A stretch of 64,000 nt of DNA from Panagrolaimus kolymaensis (GCA_028622995.1 JAJQJQ010000039.1:2356001-2420000); one strand, 5' to 3'; counted from the stretch's first letter, positions 48,018-60,970 are shown. Notes: a model not told the origin generated them from the letters alone. Numbers and translations: made by a program.

Positions 48018-50921
48018 TTATGGTAAAGCGCATTGTTCAGAAAAGGATGTTTCAAGATGACGATATGCTTGATATTTTTTATATTGTTCAAAATGGTATT
48101 GCCAATCAACGATTTCATTTTCCCAGCGATCCATTTGTTGCCGCCATCGAACAAATGATTCACCAACATCCGCTGAAAAAAAAGGAGGCCATAAAATTTA
48201 TTATAAATGTTGGAATATTTTTTTTACTCGAAACAGATAGAAGATTTGGAACAACATTTTTCCAAAATGCACATTGTTTTCGACGAAGTGCCGCTCCTAT
48301 TCTTTGTGAACCATGCTTATAATCGGATTCAACGGTGAGATTCATGTATTCTTGGGTTTGGGCGGTGTAAGGTGGCCATGTATCAGCTGTATAAGAGCCA
48401 TCTGGGTTTTTGTTGGGATCACTAAAAGATAATGTTTAGTCAAATATTTGGCTCATTAATATAAAGAGTAATGTTTTTCTTTCTACTTTTACTAGTTTTA
48501 ATGCTTACCCAGTTCTTGCAAAATTAGCCCAATATCTCATAAATCTTGATGATAATTCTTGCTCCTCTTTTGAATATTTATATTTTTCAGAATTAAAAGG
48601 TTCACCAAAAATAAAATTAATTTCATAACCATGTAATACTCCTAAAATTAAAGAAAAAATTTTCTTTCTCCTTTACAAACATTTTTTACCCATCCAATGT
48701 GGCCATGTTTGTTGTGAACTTAAATGTGTGAAATGATAATAATATGTTGAACCTCCATGGTTTGCATGAGCTTGTGCAAATTCATTTACTCCGCATGTAA
48801 AATGAAAATCACCTAGCATTCGATCAATACTTTTTATCCAATCTATTGGTTGCACGGGAAGATTAAAAGGCTCATATTCATGAATTACGGCTTGCAAAGC
48901 TAAAGATGATTTTAAAATTTGACGAGGTAATAAATTTGTAATTGATCGAAGCCATGTTTCTCTTGATTTTATAAATTCAGTTTTTTCAAAGAAATCTGAA
49001 GGTGGAAAGACATCCTAAAATTTAGAATTTTAGAACTTCAAAAAGAGTGTTAAATTAATTTTTTTTATGGTATTTTAAAATAAACTTACAGCAAGTTGAT
49101 ATACAATAAAATATATGGCTTCATCATTATTTGAACCCGCTAATAATTGAGTCTTTTTAAAATGACCACTTTTTAAGCTCGTTGGACCATTTTCTATCAA
49201 AAAATCTCCATCAATTACTGGCACCCATGGAAAATCAGCAAATTCCATAACTGGCGCCCATTCAGCTTCCCGTATTTTATCTGCTGAAGCTTCAAGTAAG
49301 CATGATAAAACTTTTTCAATATCCCATTCAGCAGCATTATGAGAAATATTACCACATTTAAGAACTTCATAAACAACTATGGCTCTTCGAATTGCAACTG
49401 TACGCGCCTCGGTAGCCCAAGGAGCAGTTACAGCGCCACTTTGAATGATGGCTCGATTAAAATATGGTGTTGATTTTTGTGAAAGCATATGCATGGATAC
49501 TGAAGCAGCACCAGCGGATTCCCCAAAAATTGTAATGGATTCTGGATCACCACCAAAGGCTTCAATATTTGAATGAACCCATTTAATTGCAAGTTGTTGA
49601 TCCCATAAACCCGCATTTCCTGGAGCTCCTTCAATTCCAAGATAAAGAAATCCAAACATGGAAACTCGATAATTCATTGCCACTACTATCACTTCTTCTT
49701 CGCTGCATAAAACTTTAGTATCATAAATATCTAATGTGATACAACCAGACCAAAATCCACCACCATAAATCCAAATCATTACAGGCAATTTTCTTCCTGG
49801 TTCAACCCTTTCGGGCACATTTACATTTAAATAAAGGCAATCTTCACTCATTGGAACATTGCTATTCCACATTGTGGCTCCATCAAAATCGCCAAAATAA
49901 GTATCCAATGATTGAACACAAGATTTTGGCGGTGTTGAAGCTTTCAATGGTTCTCTCCAAGGCTTTTTAGGAACGGGTTTACGAAACCGTAACTTTCCAA
50001 CGGGTGGCTCAGCAAATGGAATACCCAAAAATTGTACCACTTCTTTTCCTCGAATTGATGTCATCTTTTCACCAATAATAGGTGAACCATCATTAAGGGT
50101 AACTTGAACTGTCGTTGTTGGTGCAGCATTGGAAGACTAAAATTAACTATTTTAAACTATTTAAAAATATAAAAACTACATTTTTTAAAAGCGTGTACGT
50201 AATTGAATTTTTATTCGGTAGAATTTATTTTAACTATTCATAGTCATGCCTTTTGGTTGATATTTTATTTGAATTTTTATTTGAATTTTTTTTAGCAAAC
50301 TTTGTAATTGATCCATATAAAAAGAAAACTATGAAAGTGTTCTCCTAAATAATATTTAAAAAGTTTAAAGTAATACCCACTTTTTTAATGACAAAAACAA
50401 AAAAAATAGAAGATTAATTCCTCAAAAATAAACAACGTCGAAATAAATGTGACAATGAAAAGAAAAAGAAAATTTTCTTCTTTGCAACGATGTTTCATAT
50501 TTTCTTGTTTTTAAAAATTTTAGGACGTTGTTTCGTTTTATATAAATTAAAGTTAATATCTTTTTAAACTTGTATTTAGCCAATCTTTAAAATTTTTATA
50601 AGTAAAATATGCTACTTCAAAGTTTTAAACTAAAAATAAAGTTCCCGTGAGGTTTATGGAAAATTGATTAATGGTATCAAATTGGCTTTAAAACCATTTA
50701 ACTTTGGATTATTATTATTTTCCAACTTTTAATTTACAGTATGTCTTTTTTTAATAAAAATCCCAAAATAGAAAACAATCTTTTGTCTTCTCATTTTAGT
50801 AATAGCTCAACTAATCCGTATTTTATTTTATCTTATCTTTTATATTAAAATTAATTTTAAAGCTTACCTGTAAAAAGCAAAAAATAATAATGCAACTATA
50901 AAAATAATTAACATAGGGCAT
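48018..50921 (-). CDS. ace-1: Acetylcholinesterase with tetramerisation (T/WAT) tail, class A type
   Basis: Exon 1 (50921-50868) is a signal peptide (MPYVNYFYSCIIIFCFLQ). Exon 2 (50136-49090) and exon 3 (49014-48690) hold most of the alpha/beta-hydrolase fold. The serine elbow is ITIFGESAGAASVSMHML, the acid is AGSNNDEAIYF and the histidine is VLHGYEINFIFGEPFN. The choline-binding Trp is in ATMWNSNVPMSEDCLYLNVN, so this is a true cholinesterase and not a general carboxylesterase. A 55-base intron (48173-48227, donor GTAAAA) leads to the last exon 48172-48018. That exon encodes an aromatic amphipathic peptide with spaced tryptophans and a near-terminal Cys (VRWRQQMDRWENEIVDWQYH; FSEQCALP). Such tails bind proline-rich anchors and make tetramers. 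The symbol is by similarity to nematode ACE-1. Confidence 0.94.
50137..50867 (-). other. First intron of the acetylcholinesterase gene
   Basis: About 730 bases of AT-rich sequence between the GTAAGC donor (50867) and the TTTTAG acceptor (50137). It is much longer than the gene's other introns. No other gene is seen in it. Confidence 0.7.
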
Positions 50922-50934
50922 TACGATGGCTTCA
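50919..50934 (-). promoter_or_regulatory. Upstream mini-ORF overlapping the acetylcholinesterase start (TAATG)
   Basis: The minus-strand leader contains ATG AAG CCA TCG TAA, a four-codon frame whose stop overlaps the ATG used for the signal peptide (TAATG). If this leader is transcribed, it would allow stop-restart control. The true mRNA 5' end is unknown. Confidence 0.4.
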
Positions 50935-52854
50935 TTTCGCCTTAAAGGATTTTGGAGGGCCTTTTTTACATGAAAATTGAATACGCCATCAGCGGTGTTC
51001 GTGGATTTATTTTTAAATTTAATGAATAGTAATAAATAATAATAAAGATTTGATGGTAATAAAAATAAGAATGATAAAATACCCAAAATGTGTTGATAAT
51101 TAATAAAATTGAATGAAGGGATAATTAGCTTTGAGGTTGACAACAACAGCAATAGTAAAGAAAACGGTGGTGCCACGGTTGTCGTTATCGTTGTTGTCCG
51201 TCAATGAAGTTAGAAAAACAAATAACCTTTTACAGAAAAAACTAATTGCGTAATTTGATGAAAAAGTAAAAAATGGCAGACAACACACGTAAAACAAAAG
51301 TAGTGTAGTTGTGGAAAAAGAAGATGGGACAATGTTGTCAACCAGTCGTCACCAAAAAAAATAAAATATATTTATATCGTTGAGATGACTTTTAATTTTT
51401 TATTTTTGTTTTAATATTATTTTGATTGTCCTCAAGGGAAAACACCGAAGAAAGAATATTAATCGTCCGTCTAATTTTTTTATCTTGTTATTGCTTGTGG
51501 CAATATAGTGAAGGAGAGAGAAAAAAATAAGTGAACGGAATAAAAAAAATAATAGCACACGATGAAATCGTCGTCGTTGATGAATAACAGGTGTGTGTAT
51601 GTATGTAAGTTTTTTGAAGGAAGAAGAGTAACAGCAGTAGTATTAGTGACGATGAAGATGATGATGGTGGTGGTGGCAAAAACGACACGCTGTTGGTTGT
51701 TGATGATAGTAGTTAGGAATAGCAGCAGCAGTCTCCTTTCTTTTTCCCGATGGTAATATACTTACATACATATGAAAAGTAGCAGTAAAAAAAGAAGACT
51801 TGACAAACTTCCCTCCTTTTATGAGAGATTAACTTTCATCTTTTTCATATTAAAAAATTTAAAAAGAAGCAGTGTCCGGTTAATCTTCTTTGTCGTGTTC
51901 TTTGATTATACTCTCAGCTAATAATACTATTAACTACCTAATACTTTTTATGAGAGAAAAAAAAGAGTCAATTTCTGTTTTTGCTTTTTTTTTAACGGCA
52001 GCACATTGCTGTCACCAGTTCATCATCATCGATAGGGAAAAAAGTTATCGCCTTTAATTTACTTTATATTTTTAGCTCTTTGCAAATGTAAAAATAACAA
52101 CATTTTGGTTTTCGGCCATATGTCAACATTATTTGCATCCTCCTTTTTTTTATTATTATTTCTTCCGTTTTTTTCTTGATCAATTTTAATTGCAAAAAAA
52201 AAGTTGTAAAAACATTTGAAAGTGATCAAGAAAATAGTTGTATCTATGTATTTTTTTTTCTTATATCAGACTTGACACATACTAATGTTCTCCTTCTTTC
52301 GATTACTATTATCTACAACTACTACTAATATTGATCTAAACAGGCGTGTGCCGACTATTCAATTGATGAAGAAGAAGAAAACATTTTGTCGTCAATCGAA
52401 AGAAAAAAAGAAAAGAAAAACGACAAATCACTTGAAACAAGATAATAGAATAAAAAAAGCAAGCAAATCGTAGTGCGTATCTCTCGATCACCTTTGAAAC
52501 CACATTAGACATTTAATCTTCATGCGTCACAAATCAATGTATTAATTTTCTTTTCTTTTTTTTCACCTCAATGCTGTCAAATCGTTTGCATTAGTAAAAA
52601 TTATTTGAAAGATAAAGCAAGTGATAAAAAGTACACATAAATGTTTGGAAAAATATTTTAAAGTTGTGATCAACCACATTTTTTAAAAATAGCTAAAACA
52701 TAAATACATGAAGTCTCATAACGAAGAAACTCCTAAAACGAATGAAACTTAAATTAAAAAAATTGTCGATGTTGGAAGAAGACGTGGCTTAACTGAAAAC
52801 CTACCTTTTCAATTATTAAAATTATCTCATTCATTATTATTTCTAATTTAAAAA
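50922..52854. promoter_or_regulatory. Divergent intergenic region between acetylcholinesterase and coatomer epsilon
   Basis: About 1.9 kb with GTGGTGG, CAGCAG and GATGATG simple tracts near 51640-51730 and many T runs. Presumably holds promoters for both genes. No exon or RNA gene recognised. Confidence 0.4.
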
Positions 52855-53942
52855 ATGTCAGAAATTGATTTAATTTTTGATGTTCGAAACAATTATTTTC
52901 TTGGAGCTTACCAACAATGTATCAACGATGCTCAAGTTTGTCCTTTAAAAATAGCACTGACAAGTTGATCATCAAAATAAGATATTTTAGAATGCACGAG
53001 TAAAATCTGATAGCGATAAAATGGCTCGTGATGCTTTTCTTTATCGATCATACATTGCTTTGGGTAAAACGTCGGTTCCTTTAAAAGAAATTAATTCGAA
53101 TACAGCTTCAACTGCATTGAAAGCAGTTCGAAGATTTGCTGAATATATTGCTGATCCAAATAAAAGGTTTTTAAATTATAGCTTTTATATTTATAAACCA
53201 AAAAATAATTCAGATCTAAAATTGCTTCTGAAGTTGCTGAAGAAGCTAATGGTAATATTGATCCCGAAGATGTTAATCTTCTTATGATCGCTAATATTCT
53301 TACTCGTCAAGGTGTAAGTTGTTTGACATAGAATTTTCGTTCATTCTTTGATTATGGTTTTGCAGAATATTGATGACGCTTTACGTGCATTACATCTTTC
53401 TGAATCACTTGAATGCCGAGCTGCAACCATCCAATGTCTCCTTAAAATTGATCGCGTTGATTTAGCCATGTAAGATTTAATTTTACCACATTTCTTTCCT
53501 TCATATTTTTTGTTCCATCTATAGTAAAGAATGGAAGAAAATGCAAGAAATCAATGAGGATGCTACAATAACCCAACTTGCTCTTGCATGGGTTAACATG
53601 GCCGCGGGAAAAGAAAAGCTTCAAGAAGCTTTTTACATTTATCAAGAAATGATTGATAAATATGGTGCAACTCCATATCTTCAAGTTTCCCAAGCTTCAA
53701 GTTTGATTCAACAACGCAAATATGCTGAAGCAGAAAAATTGCTTCTTGAAGCCCAACAAAGAGATGCAAATGATCCAGATATTATTATTAATTTACTTGT
53801 TGTTGGTCAATATTTGGGTAAATCTCCCGAAGTTTCCAATCGTTTTATCAATCAACTCAAAGAAGAACACCATGATCATCCATGGGTTGCAGATTATTTG
53901 AAAAAAGAAGATGCTTTTGAAAAAATTGCTTCATCTGCTTAA
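52855..53942 (+). CDS. COPE: Coatomer subunit epsilon
   Basis: Exons are 52855-52935, 52991-53166, 53214-53313, 53366-53469 and 53525-53942, all with consistent phases. ATG gives MSEIDLIFDVRNNYFLGAYQ, the typical epsilon-COP start, followed by YRSYIALGKTSVPLKEI and AVRRFAEYIADPNKR. The rest is TPR-like helical repeats (NIDDALRALHLSESLECRAA; KEWKKMQEINEDATITQLAL; AWVNMAAGKEKLQEAFYIYQ; SSLIQQRKYAEAEKLLLEAQ). The C-terminus is LKEEHHDHPWVADYLKKEDA. The protein is a peripheral subunit of the COPI coat for Golgi-to-ER transport. Two donors are unusual (GTTTGT, GTTTTT). The stop is only 166 bases from the stop of the convergent channel gene. Confidence 0.94.
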
Positions 53943-54108
53943 ATAAAGATAATTTATTTTATGAAATGCTTGTTTTTTTGTATGTAACTTATTATTTCTT
54001 TGGTGTTGGTGGTTTTTATGTATGACTTTTTGAAAAACTTTAATTTATTTTTAATAAAAATTATTATTACCCGACAAATGTTTTTTTAATATTACAATTT
54101 TTGTTGCT

Positions 54109-56870
54109 CTAATCAGAATACAAGTAAAATGTCCAATAAACAAAATTAAAAAGTAAAAAAGTTAATGGAAATGCAATTCGACTTCGTTCATCTATTTTTA
54201 TTGCCACTGCTCTTCCTCGAATATTGCATAATGAGCGGGTCCATGAAAGTGCTCGCTTTCCCAATGCAGCATTAACTCTCAAAGATCGCTGCTTATTTTT
54301 CAGCCTTGCTTGGTTAATGGGATCTCCGCCATTCATAATTAGTTTTAGCGCCGTATCAGGATTTAATTCGGGTGGAATTCGTAGCCTTGCTTCAACACTA
54401 TTTTCTCTTTGAAGTTGACGCTCTGCTTCTTCTTCATCAATAAATGGATAAGAGCCACCACCTTTACCAGCTTCGCCATTGCTTGAACCAAATAGAGTTG
54501 AAAGTGTTTGATCAAGAATGAGATTGGATGTTGGAGCGGTAAGTCGCATCTCTTGATTTTTTGCATAATGGCAAATAGTAAATTCTATCATAACTCCAAA
54601 TGCAAAAGCTAAACATACACCGAGCCAAACATCAATTGCTCTGAAATGAAAGGATTTTTAAAGATGAAATTGAAGGAAGGATCAATCGGGGTAAACTAGC
54701 ATAATGATGTAAAAAAATATTTACTGAACTTACTTTAAATATGAAACTTCTGGAAGAGCTAATTTAACTCCATTGGCTTGAGTGGAAATTGTTAAAAGTA
54801 CTGTAATCGATAAGGATACTCTTGCTGGAGCTGAATCAATATCCAACCAAAAATTAAACCAGCTTATAATAATTATTATCCCACTGGGTAAATATGTTTG
54901 CTAAAATAATAGTTATGTTACTTATGGCTTGTTAGAATTTTACTAACCATAATATGATGAGTCATTTGTCGATCAACTTTAAATATTGCCGTTTGACATG
55001 ACCATACTCCTGTGGAATAAGTTCCATTACAAATTCCACTTTCAATTGTTCTTAAATTCATATCTGGCATACGAATATCTGGATTTTGATCGATTGCTGG
55101 ATCGATTTCTTTTGACCAATGTAATCGCAATTGAGATTCAGGATAAGCATATGAAAGGATACGCTTGAAAATAGAATATTTTTGAAATTCATTAATTAAT
55201 AAAAAGATTTGACTTACCAGGCTACACGTCTGTGAATCTAGTGGATATTTTCTTAAGTCCTAAAAGAATAAAAAATATGAATGAAAATTTTTTTTTGTTT
55301 TATTATTTATGATGTTTAACTTCAGGTTTTTTTGTTCTTTAACTTAAAAGTAGGTAGGTATGCGTCAGTTTTTCAGAATAATAAAGAATTCAAAAAGATT
55401 CCCACACTTTTTGTTTGTTAATGGACTCCAATAATGGATACTCCTCTATTATTGACTTTAGAATCCAAAAACACACCACGCGATTCAGAAGGTACTTTTT
55501 GGGAACAAATTTAAAAATAATGATTAGTGATGACGATTTTTGACCAAAATAGTTCAGTGGTTTTGGGGTAAAATTTAGGCTTTTTTTGTGTGGAATCGTG
55601 ACTTACCATAGCGCAAATAACAACCATAGAAATTCTGCAATCATACCAAATTTTGCCATCACTAAAATTTCTCCGTCAACAAAGTTTTAAGTTTCAAAAA
55701 CGAACGGATAAAGCCAAATTAAAAAATTATCATCCGTAATTTCTTGAAAAGATGCATGTCGAGCATTAGCAAAATATAAATCACTGAAATTTTGTTAGCA
55801 AAATAAAACTTTCAAAAACTTAAAAAAAACTAACGGATGCCACATTAAAGCTAATATTTTTCTATCTCTTATTAAAATAGGAGCTGTACCATTATGTGAT
55901 AATCTTTTATCGTACCATAATTGTTGAAAATAAACATCTAATGCAAAATCCATTGATTGAGCACTAAATGAACTGATACCTTCTATATACATACTCAAAG
56001 TAACATTAGTTGCTTTTCCTAAAAAAGAGGTGAATTTGAATTTTATTTTTAAAACTTTTAAAACGACTAAAAACTAATATTTTTTTAATATCAAATTTCA
56101 TTCCTTAAAGTTTTAATAATGTTAATGAAAATTTGGCCCTCGTTTGTTTATCTTCAATCAGTTTTTCAACTATCAAACTTTTGCTGCTTCATAAATTCTC
56201 TTTTTTTTTTAATGGAATTTTATGGATTTATGACCCATATTCGAATTCCTTATTTATTCTGTTTTTTACAGGAAACAATCAATTCTTAAATATAACTTTT
56301 GACTTTTAGGGCAAAGCTTTCTTCATCGGATTTATTTTTTAAAGTTACCTTTTGAAGAACAGTTATGAAAAAAGTCTGCTCATTGTTTATTTTTTGTTTA
56401 TGGCATTCCCAAAAAAAAGTGGCACGTAAAAAACCAAAAAAGACGATGTCGTTGATGCAACAATGAAAAAAAAAGAAAGGAAATAAACAAAATAAAAAAA
56501 CCAGTGATCCCGGAAGTGACAAAACAGAGCTGACTTTTTTTTCTCGCCATTGTTGTTGTGTTTTTCTTTTGAAACTTTGTCTGATGCTTTTTTTAAGGAC
56601 ATATGATGATAAAGTTGCGAGGCTCATTCACCATATCAAAACAAAATTTTACGTAAGCGTGTAATTTTTAAATGTCTTTTTTGTTATCTTACCTTCTTCA
56701 TATGTTGGAATAGCATAACGATTATATGAATTAGAATCTTCTAAAAATTTCACAAATTCTCTTGTTAACGGAATAAATTTTGCATCTTCACCAATTACAT
56801 CTTTCAGAGAAATTAAAATAAATGTTATTATTAATATTGAAAAATTTCTTGGCCTTTTTATTGGGATCAT
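54109..56870 (-). CDS. Cys-loop ligand-gated anion channel subunit (GluCl/glycine-receptor-like)
   Basis: About eight exons from ATG 56870 with a signal (FSILIITFILISLKDVIG). The extracellular domain has VTLSMYIEGISSFSAQSMDF and ALDVYFQQLWYDKRLS. The Cys loop is ICAMDLRKYPLDSQTCSL, two Cys 13 residues apart. A second pair (GICNGTYSTGVWSCQ) is typical of glutamate- and glycine-gated chloride channels. M1 is QTYLPSGIIIIISWFNFWLD. M2 is APARVSLSITVLLTISTQ, whose Pro-Ala-Arg entry marks anion selectivity. M3 is AIDVWLGVCLAFAFGVMIEF. The long M3-M4 loop has a Gly-rich FGSSNGEAGKGGGSYPF and a basic run. M4 is AFPLTFLLFNFVYWTFYL. Exons 1-4 were traced at 56870-56693, 56018-55835, 55783-55706 and 55661-55607. 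The ligand is not provable here; glutamate is a guess. Confidence 0.92.
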
Positions 56871-59800
56871 CTAAAAATAAAACAATAAAGAATTCTTTTA
56901 TTTATAACAAATTAGATTTCACGAAAATAAAAAACCCGACTCGATTGACGGGAACTAAAAAATAAGTTTATCAAAATCTCCTGGAAAAATATCGGTTAAA
57001 ACAAACTTTTTGGCAACCTTTAATCAAAACTTTGCGATTATTCAATCAAAAAAAAAGACATGTGTCAAAAAGAAATTTTTTCAAAACTAAAGTGCAAAGC
57101 ATCTTTCTGTTGATAAAAATCAAATCACATTAATTGAAGCTTATAAAAATCTCATTTGAAAGAATAACATTTTTTTAAGCTTTGCACTCGGGGCATTTTT
57201 TTATTTCTTCATCATCAAGGAAAGAAGGTAAGTAAGGCAAGCAAATAGAAAAGGAAGAGAGATCAAAAACGAGTGCCGATTGAGGAAGAAGAAAATAGGG
57301 ATGATGGTGGAAGGGAATGAATGGGATAGCATCTTTCGAAGCTAATAAAATGCTAATTGACGGAAGAAAAAAAGATAAAAATCGAAATCATGAAAAAAGA
57401 ATGGGTGGATTTTATTTGAACGTCGAATCGTAAAAAACAAATGAAGGCGAATGTTTACACTAAAATGTAAGTTTTTTCTTTGAAGGTAAAAATTCAGAGA
57501 AAGAAAAAGCTCTCGAAGTTCAAGCTTCAGCCAGTTAAGAAGCTTACCATAAAAAAATAAAGAAACCCAAAAAAAATTTTGTTTTCAATTTTCTCCTTTA
57601 GAAAAGAAAAAACCGAAGTCAAAAAAGGTAACCAAAAACCTTCACTGATATTTTATTTCATTTCTGCCATTTTCTCAGAATTTTACCAATATCTCATTCA
57701 ATGTTTTCTTTTTTCCCATATTTATTGAAACTAATAGCATCGTGTTTTTTTTTCGTTCTCAAGGACGTCATGTAGCCAGCCAACCTTTGAAATTAACAAT
57801 ATTAACCTTTTGGTGGTAAACTAGATAATATTTTAAATGATTTAACAAAAAATTTTTGCAACATAATAAATTACTTCTCAAACATTGACTGAATTCTCTT
57901 AGGAATGGGTTGTAAGTTATACAAACTTAAAAACCAAACGTAAAAAAAAGTATACATGTGATTCTTTTAGCTATTTTTTTTCTTCAAATTTTTAAAATAT
58001 TTCAAGTCTTTTTTTAGCTATGAATTCACCTAAGAATCGAACACAATAAAATATTTCTTTTCCGTTTTTTCTTGCAAAAAAGTAATTGCACGTACATATA
58101 ATCTATCAAGGGCTTATACGAAACTTCCGTTAAAAGAAAATGTTACACCTTTTGGAATAAATCCAATATATTTTTGAGGGTTCAAATTGCTGCTATTTTT
58201 TTCTTTTGCAGAAAAATGACGAATATAAAACACAAAAAAACAAGAAGAAAAAAGTAGTTTAACTGTTGCAACAAAAAAATAGTATACTCAAGTAGGATTT
58301 AAAACCTGGAGTTTTGTTTAAAATTTAAACCAAAAAGAAGTGCACTATTATTTTAGCCTTTTTTTAAAACAAAGCTTCTTAAAAATGGGTTTTCTTATAA
58401 AATCCAAGCCTAAATGGAAAACATTATCGAGATTTTTAAAACATGGCTATTATTTTAGAAGACAAAAAAATATGGCACATAAGATTTAGATTTAGGATAA
58501 ACGTTCGGGCTTTTGCAAATGCAAAACCAACCAAAAACAAAAACAATGGAGCAAGTTTTTTTATGATATTTTTAATCGAAACATTTTAACTTTAGATTTT
58601 TGGTCAAAACCATGCTAAACATTTAGCCTCATAAAACTTGGAAGATCAGATAAGCTTTTAATTCTCATATGGAACTCTTCTCAGCTATCCCAGTATGAAA
58701 AATAAGTAAAAACATTTACAAATATGAAGAGAAAATTTTTTAACTAAAAGAAGAAAAAAAACAAGCAAACAACAAATTAAGATTTTAAAAATTAAAATAA
58801 TTTTAAAATTAGAGAGACAAAAAAAGATTTAATTTGTTATTAAACTTCTTCTTATAAGTAACTTATAATTATTTCTCTCATGTCTCATCTAATGTTAGAG
58901 TCTTTAAATTTTTGAAAGTCTTGGAGACACTCAAATGGGCCAAGCTTCTTTTCTTTCAAAACTAAACAATTAATATAAAAAAGGATGGCGTCTAAGAAGT
59001 CCTATTTACATTGTTCAAATGGCGAAGTCCAAAAATCATTGATAATAATTTTTTTGGAGCATAAAGGTTTTTTGAAGAAAAAAAGAAGGACCGGCACATT
59101 TTTTAAAAGAAAAAAGAGATTCTTTGCAACAAAGCCTTTTCCGGCATATTTATTTTTTGTTTCACATTTAAAGAAACGCCTGTCAACTGCGTTCTGGCAC
59201 AAACATTTTATAATAAACCTTTGAATTTAAGCTTTGGAAGAAACAAAAAAAATACGTAGACGAAAAAAAAGTGAGAAAAAAAAGTTTTAAATCAGTTGGA
59301 GGTCGCCAACGTCGACATTTTCGATTGAACTAAAACTCTTTCTTCCTGGTTGATGCCATTTTATAATTTTAGAAGAAAGGCATTGACGTCGTCCTCAACT
59401 TCAGAGATCCTTCAAATTTGGTTTTACTTTTAATAGATTTTGAGGCTTAGAAAGAATTAAAAAAAAGTGGAGAAATTTTTTCTAGCTAAAAATGGAAACA
59501 TATTTTTTTTTGAATGAGAAGATGGAACATTCCATTTCGTCTATGAATTTGTGATGACCTCTTTAAAACAAAGCAAAAATGTACGGTGGCCATTCTCTTA
59601 CTTGAAAAAAAAAACAAAAGGCATCCAAGTTTCTCCAAGAATAAAGGATGCCTCCAAAAATAGTGTACTAAGTTTGTTTGAACTTGAAAAAAAAGAAAGA
59701 AAACTACTAAAACTTATGATTATTTTTATTATTATTACTGCCTCAAGGCATTTATTTTGTTTTTATTTTAAAAGCGTTTGAGGCGGCAAAAGGATACAAC

Positions 59801-60523
59801 AATATATTATCTCAAAAATAAATGATTGCGAAAAAATAGAAATAAGATTGAAAAAAGGCTTCAATAAAATTTCCGTTTTCTTTTTATATATAATTTTTTG
59901 CTTTTGTTGCTTTTGAAAGAAAAATAAAAGTTGCAAGGATTAGTTTTGTCGCTTTTGCCTTTCATCATTGCTATCAATTTGCGAAGAGAACTTGCAGAGG
60001 CACTCAAATTATAAAAAAACATGTGCAATTTTTTTAAAGCAAAACATTGTAGCTGAGTTGAAAGATAAATTAGGAAATGCGCAAAATCATAGGGAAGTTT
60101 TTATCTTTTTTGAGTTTTGATTTATGGGACGATGAAGGTCAAAAACTTTGGCGGAACAAAAATAAGGAAGTTGTAGTCAAAATGAGTAACGGCAGGAAAT
60201 ACGTAGTCGTAAATTTTCAAGCTTAAAGTAAAAAACACAATCAAAGCAGCTTTTTAGTTGTTAAAAAAGTTGCAATCAAGAAAATGAAAGGCACAATTTA
60301 TGGGAAAATCCATTGCACTAAGATTTTTACTTACTAATCCACTATTGCATTTTTACTATGATCTTTAAGCCTCTCCAAAAAAAGTATCTTAAAATCCTTA
60401 TATCCTCAAAAAAGTAAAGTATGTAATTTTCGATCAAAACACGAAACCAATTTTTCTATTTTCTTTTGCAAAAAAACAATCTCATGTAACTCATTTCCTG
60501 ACGAATTAGTTTGTTGTCGGGAG
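56871..60523. other. AT-rich stretch without a recognisable gene
   Basis: Upstream of the channel gene. A and T runs dominate; short open frames (for example near 59000 and 59560) are Lys/Phe/Arg-rich and look random. No splice-bounded exon of protein-like composition was found. Confidence 0.5.
60516..60523. repeat. Target-site duplication, left copy (GTCGGGAG)
   Basis: The identical octamer lies at 60963-60970, directly outside the inverted termini. Confidence 0.85.
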
Positions 60524-60962
60524 TAGTGTTAAATTCCCGACCGAAAAGTCGGGAATTCCCGACTTCCCGACCGACTTTTTCCCGACCGACTTCCCGACCG
60601 ACGATAATTTCTATCCCGACATTTTCCCGACTTTCCCGACCGACTCATTTTTTATCCCGACAAATAAAAAAAATTAATATTAATTTTAAAAATCATTCAT
60701 TTTCGCTTTTATTTTAACCAAAAACCCTTTATTTACATTTCATTTACATTAAATAGCTCATTTTTATATATTTAAATTCTTATAATTAATTTAATTAAAA
60801 AAATTCCAACACCACACCCTACTTTTTGATCCCCCGAATTCCCGACCGACAAAAATTTTTATCCCGACTTTTTCCCGACTTTTCCGACCGAGAGCAATTT
60901 CTATCCCGACTTTTTTTGAATTTCCCGACTTTTTTGTCGGTCGGATCGGGAATTTAACACTA
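60524..60962. mobile_element. Short inverted-repeat element (439 bp), hAT-like MITE
   Basis: Termini are TAGTGTTAAATTCCCGA on the left and its inverse TCGGGAATTTAACACTA on the right, flanked by perfect 8-bp direct repeats. The first ~130 and last ~120 bases are full of CCCGAC and CCCGACCGAC units around an AT-rich core. There is no coding capacity. The 8-bp duplication and repeat-rich ends fit a non-autonomous hAT-type element. Confidence 0.85.
60534..60662. repeat. Left CCCGACCGAC repeat array of the MITE
   Basis: Irregular copies of CCCGACCGAC, CCCGACTT and TATCCCGAC. The array is mirrored at about 60832-60952. Confidence 0.8.
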
Positions 60963-60970
60963 GTCGGGAG
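60963..60970. repeat. Target-site duplication, right copy (GTCGGGAG)
   Basis: Matches 60516-60523 exactly. Confidence 0.85.

Noticed and set aside
47888..48169. Minus-strand open frame starting MLVNHLFDGGNKW
   Set aside because: Shadow of the acetylcholinesterase tail exon in another frame.
48160..48227. Read-through end of acetylcholinesterase (SSKKNIPTFIINFMASFFFS...)
   Set aside because: It is the translation of a 55-base intron with a GTAAAA donor and a TTTTTCAG acceptor. Splicing gives a proper tetramerisation tail instead.
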